From a virus, in the IMG/VR virus record IMGVR_UViG_3300035204_001665, positions 18,870 to 82,869 of that record: DNA of 64,000 nucleotides; one strand, 5' to 3'. Numbering within the stretch: the first letter of the stretch is position 1; every line of letters begins with the position of its first letter. The notes under the pieces are model-generated. The model had not been told where the DNA came from. It searched no databases and was given only the letters and a program-made list of their open reading frames with translations. Below are positions 1 through 9,554 of the stretch, piece after piece. Both the position numbers and the translations under genes were made by a program.

Positions 1-894
1 ATTATTTCCTTCCAATTTCACCAAGTCACCCGTGTCTCCAGAATCTGGAATCATATCCGTAATCTCTGCTTCTTCTCCAGCAAACACGCCCATGTTAGCT
101 TGTCCCATTTTAATTTCGGTAGATATAATACCCCCTTCTCCCTCGGATACCGAGATACTTTTGTCTCCTATTTGCGCGTTAAGAATAAAAGACTGCTTTA
201 AATTTCCATTTTTATCATTTAAATTAATTTTATAGTTTTCTCTAATCCCCGTGGCCAACAAGCTTAGGTCATAGTTATATATTACGGCAGAAGCTTCTAT
301 TCTTTCTGGACCAAACACCATATCTGCAGGTGTCTTTTTGTCAACATTGTACGCTGGCTCAAAGCTGGAATTGTAAGTATAATTAAATGACCCTAACTGG
401 CCGGATTTAATATAAATCCCCTCGTCTATTGTGATATCTGAGGCATTCAATGGCTGTATATCATCGGGCAAATCGCTTGTTCCATATGAAATCTCCCCCA
501 GTATGGGTTCATAAAAACTAAAACTTGCCTGCGCGACTAATGAATCATAAGAATTAGTATCTACCTGATAGGAAGAAAGGTAACCGGATTTTACATGAAA
601 CCCACCAAAATATAACTCATGTGGGTTTTTTCTATTCCTAAAGTCTGCCAGAGGATCAACTCCAGTTAAAAGATACTCGATAGACAAGGTGCCCTCGGGG
701 TAATTCTCCCCAGCTAAATTGAAAGAGTGCTGAGAATCAGTGTTAAATGCTGGATTAAAAGAGGCCTGAGTATCCAGACTTGCATCTGTGCAGTATACCC
801 CTGAGTTATTTATCTTAACGTCGAGATCCCTATATGAGATGGGAGGACGGCTCCCGAACCCCAATGCCTGCATTAAATATTGAAATGTACCCAT
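1..894 (-). CDS. Phage virion structural protein, partial (C-terminus beyond window)
   Basis: The minus-strand reading frame is open from an ATG at 894 to the window edge, giving 298 residues that begin MGTFQYLMQALGFGS. No stop is reached, so the C-terminus is missing. I do not recognise the family. The protein is rich in beta-prone segments and seems to repeat a unit: 'VKSGYLSSYQVD' and 'IKSGQLGSFNYT' are each followed by Ser/Asp-rich strands, and 'SFNPAFN' recurs as 'SFEPAYN'. This resembles the multi-beta-domain build of tail tube or baseplate proteins. It diverges from the gpM-like gene across a 78-bp gap holding a perfect palindrome. A structural role is inferred from the context. Confidence 0.6.
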   Translation of the reverse strand, partial: MGTFQYLMQALGFGSRPPISYRDLDVKINNSGVYCTDASLDTQASFNPAFNTDSQHSFNLAGENYPEGTLSIEYLLTGVDPLADFRNRKNPHELYFGGFHVKSGYLSSYQVDTNSYDSLVAQASFSFYEPILGEISYGTSDLPDDIQPLNASDITIDEGIYIKSGQLGSFNYTYNSSFEPAYNVDKKTPADMVFGPERIEASAVIYNYDLSLLATGIRENYKINLNDKNGNLKQSFILNAQIGDKSISVSEGEGGIISTEIKMGQANMGVFAGEEAEITDMIPDSGDTGDLVKLEGNN

Positions 895-928
895 CTATCT
901 AGCTACCTTTTTTTAATTTACATTAGTA

Positions 929-948
929 ATTACACTATTATAGTGTAA
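929..948. promoter_or_regulatory. Palindromic putative bidirectional promoter
   Basis: TTACACTA (930-937), a TTA spacer and TAGTGTAA (941-948) form a perfect 8-bp inverted repeat in the gap between the divergent genes at 894 and 973. Each arm reads TAGTGTAA outward, toward one of the two genes. The same AGTGTAAT element recurs upstream of other genes in the window, so this looks like two back-to-back promoter cores. An operator is an alternative. Confidence 0.5.
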
Positions 949-972
949 ATAAGATGCAAGGGTACAAGGAAT

Positions 973-1503
973 ATGGCTTCAATATATAATATAGCTGGCT
1001 GGGTAGATACTAGTAAAAAATACTATGTAAATGATATCGTCTCTGTGGGTGATAGATTTTGGTACTGCATTAAAGATCACACTAGCTCTGCCGTAAACAC
1101 TCCAGAGATAGGATCAATATATTGGGACGGCAGCGTCAATATTACCATTGCAGGTGCCTCCAAAACTTGGCCCCTGTTTATCTGGAGTCCCTCCTACAAT
1201 CTAGGGATAGCTCATGAACCCAGAGTTCTAACTATTCAGTTTGGGGATGGCTACGAACAAAGGCTAACTGACGGAATAAATAATGATAAGCTAAGCTTTA
1301 CGCTGAACTTCGATAAAAGAAACAAACAAGAAGCCACGGCCATAATCCACTTCCTTGCATCTAAGTCTGGAAGAGACCCGTTCTTCTTTAAAGCTCCAGA
1401 ACCATATGGAGTGATGAAAAAATTTATATGTACACAATGGAGTTCCACGCTACAATTTGATGATAATTATACAGTTTCTGCGACGTTCAGCGAAAGGTCA
1501 TAA
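973..1503 (+). CDS. Lambda gpM-like minor tail protein with N-terminal carbohydrate-binding-like module
   Basis: 176 aa. Residues from about 75 to the end match the phage minor tail protein M family: 'IQFGDGYEQR' followed by 'DGIN', an aromatic strand, and 'FFFKAPEPYG' near the C-terminus. In lambda-type phages gpM acts at the tail tip between tape measure and gpL. The first ~55 residues ('YNIAGWVDTSKKYYVNDIV...YC...YWDG') look like an added chitin-binding (CBM5/12-like) fold, with the usual Y-x-x-x-D-I-V start and terminal Y-W. The Shine-Dalgarno AAGGA lies just before the ATG, and gpL follows after 2 bp. The gpM call is fairly firm; the sugar-binding call is by pattern only. Confidence 0.85.
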   Translation: MASIYNIAGWVDTSKKYYVNDIVSVGDRFWYCIKDHTSSAVNTPEIGSIYWDGSVNITIAGASKTWPLFIWSPSYNLGIAHEPRVLTIQFGDGYEQRLTDGINNDKLSFTLNFDKRNKQEATAIIHFLASKSGRDPFFFKAPEPYGVMKKFICTQWSSTLQFDDNYTVSATFSERS

Positions 1504-1505
1504 AG

Positions 1506-2681
1506 ATGCCAGATAAGATCAAGCCAGATACAGCAAAGACTACGGTGCAGGAAATTTCCAAAGAGGTTCATGCCCTAGAGGCAGATGCAATTATTTCCCT
1601 ATATGAAATTGACATTTCAGAAATCAAAAAAAATCTTATACTAGGAAGCACACTAGTACTCCAAGATAAGCTCCGCTTCCATAACATGGAAGTGTTAAAT
1701 AGAGAAAAAATTTATTTCAAAAATGAAGCCTATCACGCTCTCCCTATACTTACCGAAGGATTTGAAATCAGTTCCAGCAGTGATCTACCAAGACCAACAA
1801 TTACATTCGTCCCGATGAAGGGGATAGATGACAAAGGGGCAGACTACAACTTTACTTCGCTTAAGCAAGCGATCATATCCCTAGATAACATGGCCGGAGC
1901 CAAAGTCACCAGATGCAGAACATTTTTAAAATATCTAGACGCGAGTAACAATATCCCCGGAGCAGGGCAACATACAGGAACCAATCCAGAATTCCCTAGG
2001 GAAATTTATTATATAAATAGAAAAATTTCAGAGAGTAAAAGCTCTATCCAATTAGAACTCTCCTCGGTTTTAGACTTAGAAAATTTTAAAATTCCCAGCA
2101 GGCTTTGCCTTTCTAACCGTTGCCCATTTTCCTACAGGGGAGAGGGCTGTGCATACGAATACAGCGCAAGCGATCCGCCGCCTAATAATAGTTGTGAGAA
2201 TTGTCCTTCAGATATATCGAAACAAAAAGAAAGATTTGGAAATACAGCGATACTCCCCCAATTCGCTCCGCCCATAGCGGGAGACGACGACGTTCAGATA
2301 ACGGGATTCGGAGAGCCAGACGGGGCCTCATGGGTCGGCTACGCGATAGGAGAGGCACACACTAGGATATCTGGAGAATATCAAGGAAACATAAATTATC
2401 CTACGGGAGCAATAGTTTTTGTAGAAAAGAATGATATCAGATATTACTATATGTCCAAAGGTAATTCTGCAGCGAGTTATGGGCCAATAAAAAATATACC
2501 CCCGCCTAACTCAGCCTATTGGTATGCAGACAGATGTTCTAAAAGTATAGCTGGGTGCAAATATCGATGGGGTAAGACCGGCGCGGCAAAGTACCTAGAA
2601 AATAACGAATATAAACAAGCCAACAACTTCTTAATGTTTGGAGGCTTCCCCGGAACCAATAGCAAAACGAGCATACAATAA
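1506..2681 (+). CDS. Lambda gpL-like minor tail protein with split Fe-S motif
   Basis: 391 aa, against about 230 for lambda gpL. The N-terminal half has the gpL beta-rich character. The C-terminal domain shows 'CPFSYRGEGC' (C206-x8-C215) and 'CSKSIAGC' (C344-x6-C351), the two cysteine pairs that in gpL coordinate an iron-sulfur cluster. Here they are about 130 residues apart instead of about 20. The insert (residues ~216-343) carries another Cys pair (C230, C233) and a Tyr-rich CBM-like stretch ('YPTGAIVF...NSAYWY') resembling the gpM N-terminus. AAAGG precedes the ATG, and the stop overlaps the next start as TAATG. Confidence 0.87.
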   Translation: MPDKIKPDTAKTTVQEISKEVHALEADAIISLYEIDISEIKKNLILGSTLVLQDKLRFHNMEVLNREKIYFKNEAYHALPILTEGFEISSSSDLPRPTITFVPMKGIDDKGADYNFTSLKQAIISLDNMAGAKVTRCRTFLKYLDASNNIPGAGQHTGTNPEFPREIYYINRKISESKSSIQLELSSVLDLENFKIPSRLCLSNRCPFSYRGEGCAYEYSASDPPPNNSCENCPSDISKQKERFGNTAILPQFAPPIAGDDDVQITGFGEPDGASWVGYAIGEAHTRISGEYQGNINYPTGAIVFVEKNDIRYYYMSKGNSAASYGPIKNIPPPNSAYWYADRCSKSIAGCKYRWGKTGAAKYLENNEYKQANNFLMFGGFPGTNSKTSIQ

Positions 2682-3019
2682 TGGACCTACTGACAACAAA
2701 AGTAAAATCTAAAATTAAAGAACATTCCCTGTCTGAATTTCCAGATGAATGCTGCGGCCTAATAGTCTTAGATCAAGATAACTCTATCGATTCGATGAAG
2801 TGTAAAAATATAGCAAATAACAAAAGTTCCTTTTTTGAGATTGACCCGCTAGATTACCTAAAAGTATCTGAAAAGGGAGACATAAAGGCATACTATCACT
2901 CGCATACATCAGACAATCATTCTTTTTCTGGAGCAGACAAAGCGATAAGTCAAAGTAGTAATCTTCCGTTAATTATGTACTCGGTAAAAATAAATAAATT
3001 TTCAGAATATCATGGATAA
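2681..3019 (+). CDS. gpK-like tail assembly protein, JAMM (MPN) metallopeptidase domain only
   Basis: 112 aa. The JAMM zinc-peptidase signature is complete: E23 in 'PDECCG', then H73-S-H75-x7-S83-x2-D86 ('HSHTSDNHSFSGAD'). In lambda, gpK fuses such a domain to a C-terminal NlpC/P60 peptidoglycan hydrolase; here the protein ends after the JAMM domain, and the next ORF is gpI, so the NlpC/P60 part is missing. The role is probably tail-tip maturation. It overlaps gpL by one base (TAATG) and gpI by 8 bases, indicating translational coupling. Confidence 0.85.
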   Translation: MDLLTTKVKSKIKEHSLSEFPDECCGLIVLDQDNSIDSMKCKNIANNKSSFFEIDPLDYLKVSEKGDIKAYYHSHTSDNHSFSGADKAISQSSNLPLIMYSVKINKFSEYHG

Positions 3020-3647
3020 GAAACTAACAAAAATAGTATTACATGGTACCCTAGGAAAGGCAGCGGGAAGAGGGGAGTGGGACCTACAAATAGATAGCGC
3101 AAACGAAGCACTGCACGCAATAAATGTCCAAACACATGATTCACTTAGAAGATATTTTTTAAATACCAAAAACGCTTACGGCAGATATAAAGTCCTAGTT
3201 AACGAAAAAGAAATTTCTCCGGGGTCAAAATTTTCAGAGTTAAATGAAATGGCGATCATCAGGGGAGACTTTAAAAGACTAGATATTATACCGGTTCTCG
3301 AAGGATCAGATTGGCTAGACATGGTTGGCACATTCGGCGGATTCTGGATATTCGCTGGAGCTGAGAACCCTTACACAGCGATGATTGGACTTATGCTTAT
3401 GAGTCTCGGCGCTTCGAATCTGCTGGCGCAGCCTCCTGCTATGCCGGATACTAGGCAGATGCTCAATCCTAGTTCAGACCCCCAAGCATTAGCAAACTCT
3501 TATCTTTTTGGCGGGCCGGTTAACGTAATTAACGAGGGCGGACCAGTTCCAGTGGGATATGGAAGATTAATTGTCGGCAGTCAAGTAGTCATGTCTTCGT
3601 ATGATGTGGCATACGCCAAGGTAGACGACGCAGGAAAGGTAGCGTAA
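3012..3647 (+). CDS. Lambda gpI-like tail assembly protein
   Basis: 211 aa. The N-terminal ~90 residues form a ubiquitin-like region ('IVLHGTLGKAAGRGEWDLQI...EAL'). A hydrophobic Gly/Ala/Leu segment follows (about 105-135). The C-terminal signature 'SYLFGGPVNV...GGPVPVGYGRLIVGSQV' is diagnostic of the lambda tail assembly protein I family. gpI acts with gpK to assemble gpJ at the tail tip. It starts inside the end of the gpK-like gene and is followed 5 bp later by gpJ. Confidence 0.9.
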   Translation: MDKKLTKIVLHGTLGKAAGRGEWDLQIDSANEALHAINVQTHDSLRRYFLNTKNAYGRYKVLVNEKEISPGSKFSELNEMAIIRGDFKRLDIIPVLEGSDWLDMVGTFGGFWIFAGAENPYTAMIGLMLMSLGASNLLAQPPAMPDTRQMLNPSSDPQALANSYLFGGPVNVINEGGPVPVGYGRLIVGSQVVMSSYDVAYAKVDDAGKVA

Positions 3648-3652
3648 ATAAA

Positions 3653-6600
3653 ATGTCAATACAAAATGATAATTCATTTATAAAAGGCAGGACGGTTACG
3701 AACACGTCCACCGACCCTTCTTTAGCTGGCACGAACGATCAGGTTTATGGTGTAGATACTGCAGCACAAAACGCAGAAGCATATTCTGATTACGACGGCT
3801 ATCAAGATATCGTCTTTTCTAATAGAACTGGAGAGGGGGTCTTTTCTGGTTACGCTACAGACGGAACAGAAACATGGGTTACCTCCAGAGGAATAATAAA
3901 GACCTTAGATTTAATTTCTGAAGGGGAGATTGATGGAATAGTTAGTGGCGAATGGGTTCCCGGAGGCGACAATTCCGAAGGCCAAGTGGGCTGGAGCGAA
4001 GTTAATTTTCAAGCTCACGGAGATTGGCCAGAGGCTATACTTAGATCAGTTTTTCTTAATGACACGCCAGTAGTAAACGCAAACAGTCAATACAATTTTC
4101 AAAGAGCAGTAGTTTCCTTCTCTAATGGCAGAGCAGAAGGAGTAAGAGAAGGCGATAATTTTTTAAAGGTAGGATCAGATCAGGGGTTAGAAAAGACTAG
4201 AACGATTAATGAAAGGTTGAGGGGTCCAGATGTCAATGATCCAGAAGGAGACGGAACCGATGTCACTGGGGGAACGATCGATAATCCATTCTTTTATCAC
4301 CCCAAGGTCTACAGTATTCTTAATCCTCAATTGGAAAAGGTAAGAATCAACTTAAAAGTAGGCTCACTGACTTATCAAAAAACCATGGACGACTTCGAAG
4401 AAGGTACAGAGGTCGATCAAGCTATACTGGACGATATGGCAAATTTAAGAGGAAGTAAAATTAGTTTTCGATATAGATATAGGCCCATATATGTTGATGA
4501 CGCTGGGTTTATGGACTTAAATACCGCTAGAGATTGGTACCCAGAAGACGGAGCGATTGAAAACGGAGTAGAGGGACTCATTAGGAGCGCATACTTAGCG
4601 AAGCAAGAGATAACGGTAGACGACAGTTTAAAAACGGATCAACTCGCGGGGTGGGAATTTGAAATAACCAGAGTCACGTTGGATTCCATAGAAAGTAATG
4701 TAAATAACGAGACCTACATAGATTCTATTACTGAGGTTTTCGAAGATACGTTCTCCTATCCTACCTCAGCCATGGCGGCCATGAAGTTTAACGCTGAATA
4801 CTTTTCCCAAGTTCCAACTCGAGCCTATGACGTTAGACTGCTTAAAGTTAAGGTACCTGCGGGTAATGGAGGATATGAGCCACTGACAAGAACATATAAC
4901 GAACAACCTTGGGGCGGAACGTTTTCGGAAGAAAAAAAATGGACCGATAACCCAGCTTGGATCTTTTATGATATACTCACCAACGATAGATATGGAGTAG
5001 GCAAGCACATCGACAAGAGCCTCGTAGATAAGTGGTCTCTCTATGAAATAGCTAAATATTGTGACGTATTGGTCGACAATGGAGAAGGTGGATTGGAGCC
5101 CAGATTTACAGCAAACGTATTAATTAACACGAGAGAAGACGCGTATAAAGTCTTAAAAGATTTTGCTAGTGTTTTCAGGTCAATACTTTACTATGGCCTA
5201 GGCAGCATACACACCGTACAAGATAGGCCAAAACCAGAAATAGCCCACTATACTAACGCTAATGTAGAGGGCGGAGACTTTACATATAGTTCGACTAGTA
5301 GCAATATCAGGCCGACCGTATGCTTGGTCAGATATAATGACAGAACGAACTTCTACAAACCGGCGATCGAATACGTAGAGGACACAGAGGGCATAAGAAA
5401 GCATGGAGTTATAGAAAAAGAGATTACTGCATTCGCATGCACTAGCCGGTCACAAGCAGTAAGACTGGGAAGATGGATACTAACCACCGAATCAGCTCAA
5501 GCAGAAACAATTGGCTTTACGATTGGTCCGGAAGGTATGCTCTTGCGCCCGGGAGATATTATTAGAGTCGTAGACGAAAATAGAGACGCCGATAGATACG
5601 GCGGTAGAGTTATTAACTACGATTATTACGATGACGAAAAGCACGTTAAGGCCATAACTCTAGACAGGGTGCCCACAATAAAGGAAGAGACAGAATATAC
5701 CTTATTCTTAAATACCCCATCATACTTTTACGACACATCTTTGGTAGCGGGGGCAGATGAGGTTGATGGCGGATTAGATAGTTCAGACGTGAAGGACATA
5801 AGAAAGCCCCACATACAGTCTTTTGTTTTTAATGAGTCATCATCTAATATCACCATAGATAACACTATCAATATCGGCCCAGAAGGTATTGGTAATAGCA
5901 AGGGGGATATTTTCGGCACAAAAATCGCTCACGCTGGAGACGTTTCGCAAGGAGAATGGATGTTCGAAAGCTCGTTAAATTCGGGCACGATCGTAGATAA
6001 CGCTACTTGGACACTGGTAGACAATGCGTACGCGAGTAACCAATATACTGTCATATCCACAAAGGAAGAAGAAAAGTTCAAATATTCTGTACAGGCCCTA
6101 GTGCACGAGCCACGAAAATATGACTATATAGAGAAGGGGTTAGTATATTCTCCCCCGACGGGGCCTGACAATCCAACGGCGGCTCCACCGGGTCCGGACG
6201 GGGTCTCACTAATTGTCGGTAACTATAATCTCAGCACAAGTAATACGAAGAAAATCAACATCACGGTAGATAAACCCGATGATGATACCATAGGAACGAC
6301 CGTAGGGTACAGAATTTATGTTAAAGAAGGGTCTCAATTTGATTCTGACGATACCGTATCTCCCGGATCATCCATTCCAAAGAAAGAGTTCTTAATGAGA
6401 ACCCTTTTCTTAACGGACCCAACAGATAATAACGATAACCCTATTACCTACTATATCCCACCGAGAAATAATAAAACCTATTATTTTAGAGTATTTGCAG
6501 TTAATGCTGTTTCCGTTTTGTCGAGTGCGCACAAAGACAATAATATTCAAGTAACAGACCACTATCCTATCAAAGATATTAAAGTTCATTCCCTGAGACT

Positions 6601-8806
6601 AGCTACGGACTCTCCGATTCTCAATGAGGAAAAAGACTCCGCCGAAAAACAATTCTATTCAAATTTAGAAGATAAAGACGCGGCAGTGAGTTGGGAGTCG
6701 ACCTTCCTTAACGAAGTAGACATACCCATTATTTTAAAGTATAAAATTACAATCAGAAAAGTTAGCCCGAATTCTAGTCCGGCAGATTTGATAACGTCTT
6801 TTGAAACTAATTCAAGCTACTTCAACTATACCTTTGCCCTTAACGCAGCGACGACCGGAGGACCCAGAAGACACTTTGATTTAGTTGTAGAAGCTTTGGA
6901 CGAAAACGGGCAGAGCTCGGCTGATAATTATGCATCCAATGGAGAAGGGTGGGATATTATTGAGGTAAACAATCCGAGGCCATCGAATTACTGGTTGACT
7001 CCGAGAAAAGACGGTGGGAAAAGACCGGGCGATCACGTATGCAAAACGGTTAATGGCGTGGCCGACGTATGTGAAACGATAACGACGGAACAGTTCATAA
7101 CTGCAGATGGGCATATTAAACTCAACCTTATAAATAATTCGTTTTCAGACCTAGCGGGAGGATTCTTATACTTGTCTAAGCATCCTTTTTCTGGGGCAGA
7201 TTTTACCCCGGATGGCAGACCCAAGGACATAGCCAATAGGCCTAATATAGAATTTGCAGCGCACGAAGTATCTAAAAAGCCAGATTTTAGAATTATTGAA
7301 ATCCCCTTCGAACGAGGAGTAAACGACGCCCAACTTCCTTCACAAATTACCCTCAGTCCTCCAGCTGGGGAAGACGGATCTTCTTACGTCTTTAATTATT
7401 CCAACGCCTACTATATGGCTCTAAAACTATATGATAGCTACGATAAAGAAATTAAAGATAAGAAACTCAATCCGTGCTACGACTCTAACGCGGACCGTAT
7501 AACCGATTGTTGGGAAAGCGGTATGCACATAGGATTTGCTAGGGATCACAGAGTTAACAAAACATCCGATTGCGACCCATGCGGAGAGTCTACCCTCTCT
7601 GGAATGTATAGATTTACCAGTCTATCATCAGGATGGTACGTCGGGGATCACGATCACCCGGATGGTTTTTCGACGATATCTCCCTCACCATCAACGGGAA
7701 CTTTTGCTTGCCCAGTTTATCCCACTCAATATTACAGTGCGAGTGCAGAAAATGGCTTTAAATATTGGTTAAGAATGAACGTAAATGGTCAATGGGAAGG
7801 TAACGGAATATCCCATGTTCGAGTCCTTACTCATCAAGACGTTGAAGAACTATATGATTACCAAGGTTACTACGAATATACATGTAGGATGTCAGAGAAA
7901 GTCACGACAAGTTATTATGTTTACCCTAATGACATGGATTCGATAAGTAGATGTAGATTTAGACAAGGGAAACGCTCATCTTCGGGGGGAATTTATGATG
8001 TAGATAGATCTACGATTTTCGCTGGACCAATCCCTGCGTTAGGAGCACCGAGTGGTCCGTTTACGTGGACCACTGGGGCGACTAGGCCACCCGCTGGTAG
8101 CGATCCAGCAGGTGGAACTTGGGTCCCGTTGCCTAGGGCAGGAATACCTTACGGCGGATGGGGAAGGCAGTACGATGGCCCAGCAGATAATGATACCCTA
8201 GCAAGTCCAGACGTAGACAAAATAGATTCTCATAACTGGAGGGGTCAAAAAATTGAAGGTAAAAGCAGGCCGCTTTACGGTTTCAGAAGATTTAGAGTAT
8301 ACTTCGATCCGAATAATTTACCCCCAGAACAGGAAAAGTCGCAGTTATCTTCTTACGCTATCGTAGGACTTAATTCTTGGAACGGTCCATATGAGGCCTA
8401 TCCCGGCACTACAGATTATTCCAAGAGTCTACTAACTGCGAAAAATGACCTTGGGACATTTCCATATAGTGTAAGACAATGGATGAAAGAGGGCGATGTA
8501 TTTGAAAATATTCCCGGAGTTTGGGACCATCACCCAGCGGGTTTCGGCGCTGGTTACGGAGGGCTCGTAAAAACAGACCGATATTTTGATGTGCACATGG
8601 GCAGGTTAATAGATGATAGTTATTTAAATGAAGGCTTTTTTGGGGTGGTCGCTACGAATGATTACTCTATACTAGATTCCACGGTAAGGACTCCAAGCGC
8701 ATACGACCAAGAAACGAAATTACATGAGTCCACATGGGACACAAACGCGTTCGTTACTTTACCATTTGCCGCCGGGGGAGACGGTACGAACCCATATAAC
8801 GATTAA
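3653..8806 (+). CDS. gpJ-like tail tip / central fibre host-specificity protein
   Basis: 1717 aa. It opens the gpJ way: 'TSRGIIKTLDLISEGEIDGIVSG' around residues 78-100, and 'DNPAWIFYDILTNDRYG...DKWSLYEIAKYCD...EPRFTANVLI' around 430-490 is the conserved tip-hub region. The protein trimerises at the tail tip. Beta-sandwich, fibronectin-III-like segments follow (about 860-1000). The C-terminal ~500 residues are Cys-, Trp-, Tyr- and Gly-rich ('CDPCGESTLSGMY', 'CPVYP') with no recognised family and probably hold the receptor-binding part. Lambda J is about 1130 aa, so the extra length lies C-terminally. Confidence 0.92.
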   Translation: MSIQNDNSFIKGRTVTNTSTDPSLAGTNDQVYGVDTAAQNAEAYSDYDGYQDIVFSNRTGEGVFSGYATDGTETWVTSRGIIKTLDLISEGEIDGIVSGEWVPGGDNSEGQVGWSEVNFQAHGDWPEAILRSVFLNDTPVVNANSQYNFQRAVVSFSNGRAEGVREGDNFLKVGSDQGLEKTRTINERLRGPDVNDPEGDGTDVTGGTIDNPFFYHPKVYSILNPQLEKVRINLKVGSLTYQKTMDDFEEGTEVDQAILDDMANLRGSKISFRYRYRPIYVDDAGFMDLNTARDWYPEDGAIENGVEGLIRSAYLAKQEITVDDSLKTDQLAGWEFEITRVTLDSIESNVNNETYIDSITEVFEDTFSYPTSAMAAMKFNAEYFSQVPTRAYDVRLLKVKVPAGNGGYEPLTRTYNEQPWGGTFSEEKKWTDNPAWIFYDILTNDRYGVGKHIDKSLVDKWSLYEIAKYCDVLVDNGEGGLEPRFTANVLINTREDAYKVLKDFASVFRSILYYGLGSIHTVQDRPKPEIAHYTNANVEGGDFTYSSTSSNIRPTVCLVRYNDRTNFYKPAIEYVEDTEGIRKHGVIEKEITAFACTSRSQAVRLGRWILTTESAQAETIGFTIGPEGMLLRPGDIIRVVDENRDADRYGGRVINYDYYDDEKHVKAITLDRVPTIKEETEYTLFLNTPSYFYDTSLVAGADEVDGGLDSSDVKDIRKPHIQSFVFNESSSNITIDNTINIGPEGIGNSKGDIFGTKIAHAGDVSQGEWMFESSLNSGTIVDNATWTLVDNAYASNQYTVISTKEEEKFKYSVQALVHEPRKYDYIEKGLVYSPPTGPDNPTAAPPGPDGVSLIVGNYNLSTSNTKKINITVDKPDDDTIGTTVGYRIYVKEGSQFDSDDTVSPGSSIPKKEFLMRTLFLTDPTDNNDNPITYYIPPRNNKTYYFRVFAVNAVSVLSSAHKDNNIQVTDHYPIKDIKVHSLRLATDSPILNEEKDSAEKQFYSNLEDKDAAVSWESTFLNEVDIPIILKYKITIRKVSPNSSPADLITSFETNSSYFNYTFALNAATTGGPRRHFDLVVEALDENGQSSADNYASNGEGWDIIEVNNPRPSNYWLTPRKDGGKRPGDHVCKTVNGVADVCETITTEQFITADGHIKLNLINNSFSDLAGGFLYLSKHPFSGADFTPDGRPKDIANRPNIEFAAHEVSKKPDFRIIEIPFERGVNDAQLPSQITLSPPAGEDGSSYVFNYSNAYYMALKLYDSYDKEIKDKKLNPCYDSNADRITDCWESGMHIGFARDHRVNKTSDCDPCGESTLSGMYRFTSLSSGWYVGDHDHPDGFSTISPSPSTGTFACPVYPTQYYSASAENGFKYWLRMNVNGQWEGNGISHVRVLTHQDVEELYDYQGYYEYTCRMSEKVTTSYYVYPNDMDSISRCRFRQGKRSSSGGIYDVDRSTIFAGPIPALGAPSGPFTWTTGATRPPAGSDPAGGTWVPLPRAGIPYGGWGRQYDGPADNDTLASPDVDKIDSHNWRGQKIEGKSRPLYGFRRFRVYFDPNNLPPEQEKSQLSSYAIVGLNSWNGPYEAYPGTTDYSKSLLTAKNDLGTFPYSVRQWMKEGDVFENIPGVWDHHPAGFGAGYGGLVKTDRYFDVHMGRLIDDSYLNEGFFGVVATNDYSILDSTVRTPSAYDQETKLHESTWDTNAFVTLPFAAGGDGTNPYND

Positions 8807-8807
8807 A

Positions 8808-9542
8808 ATGAAAACTGGAATTAATAGAATTTTAATGATCATATTAAAAAATGAGAAAAGATATGTCTACTCCGTTCCGTCAGACCGGTCGCCAGAGGTT
8901 ATGATGAACGATGTTATCATGTCAGATAGGATCGACAGAAATGAAATAAAATCAAATTACTTCTTTCCCAATACTTTATATTCTATTCATGATTATTTGT
9001 ATTACTTTAATGAAGATACTAAAAAAGTTGATGATGTACTCCTTGCTATAGATTTTAAAATAGAGGAAGTGAAAAAGCATAGACAATCATTTTTTTCTGT
9101 GTTAGACTTTGAATTTATGAAGTCCCTAGAGGAAGGGAGCAAGAGTTGGACAGAACATATAACTAAAATTAAGAACTACCTAAGAGATCTCCCTCCTGAA
9201 ATAGAGCCTTACTGCAAAAATATGCCAGTGGACCAAATAGTTAAATTTAATGGCTTTAATAACATTTTTGATATACATATAATAAATGGAGGCAGCGGAT
9301 ATACTAAACCACCGAAGGTTATCATTGAGGATCCGAACGGATTAGATATGTCTGGGTTTAAACTCAAAGCAGTTGCCACCATTAAAGACGGAAAAGTGGT
9401 GGAAATAACGGTAACGCAAGTTGGTAGCGGGTATGACAGGGCTCCGTCGATTAATATATCTCCACCGGATGGAGAAGGTAGCGTAGCTGTAGCAGCAGCT
9501 GCTCTACCAGAAAACGATATTCACTCAATAAAACAAAAATAA
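8808..9542 (+). CDS. Tail-tip-associated structural or assembly protein with GSGY repeats
   Basis: 244 aa from the ATG at 8808, one base after the gpJ stop; a longer reading to 8724 would lie inside gpJ. Residues ~60-135 are helical, with 'FFSVLDFEFMKSLEEG...IKNYLRDLP', which recalls tail-fibre assembly chaperones that end in Arg-Asp-Leu-Pro. The C-terminal ~90 residues hold two beta units, 'NGGSGYTKPPKVII' and 'VGSGYDRAPSINIS', of a type seen in phage baseplate and neck proteins. Its position after gpJ suggests a tip protein or gpJ chaperone. The precise function is unknown. Confidence 0.7.
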   Translation: MKTGINRILMIILKNEKRYVYSVPSDRSPEVMMNDVIMSDRIDRNEIKSNYFFPNTLYSIHDYLYYFNEDTKKVDDVLLAIDFKIEEVKKHRQSFFSVLDFEFMKSLEEGSKSWTEHITKIKNYLRDLPPEIEPYCKNMPVDQIVKFNGFNNIFDIHIINGGSGYTKPPKVIIEDPNGLDMSGFKLKAVATIKDGKVVEITVTQVGSGYDRAPSINISPPDGEGSVAVAAAALPENDIHSIKQK

Positions 9543-9554
9543 AGGTATAAAGAT

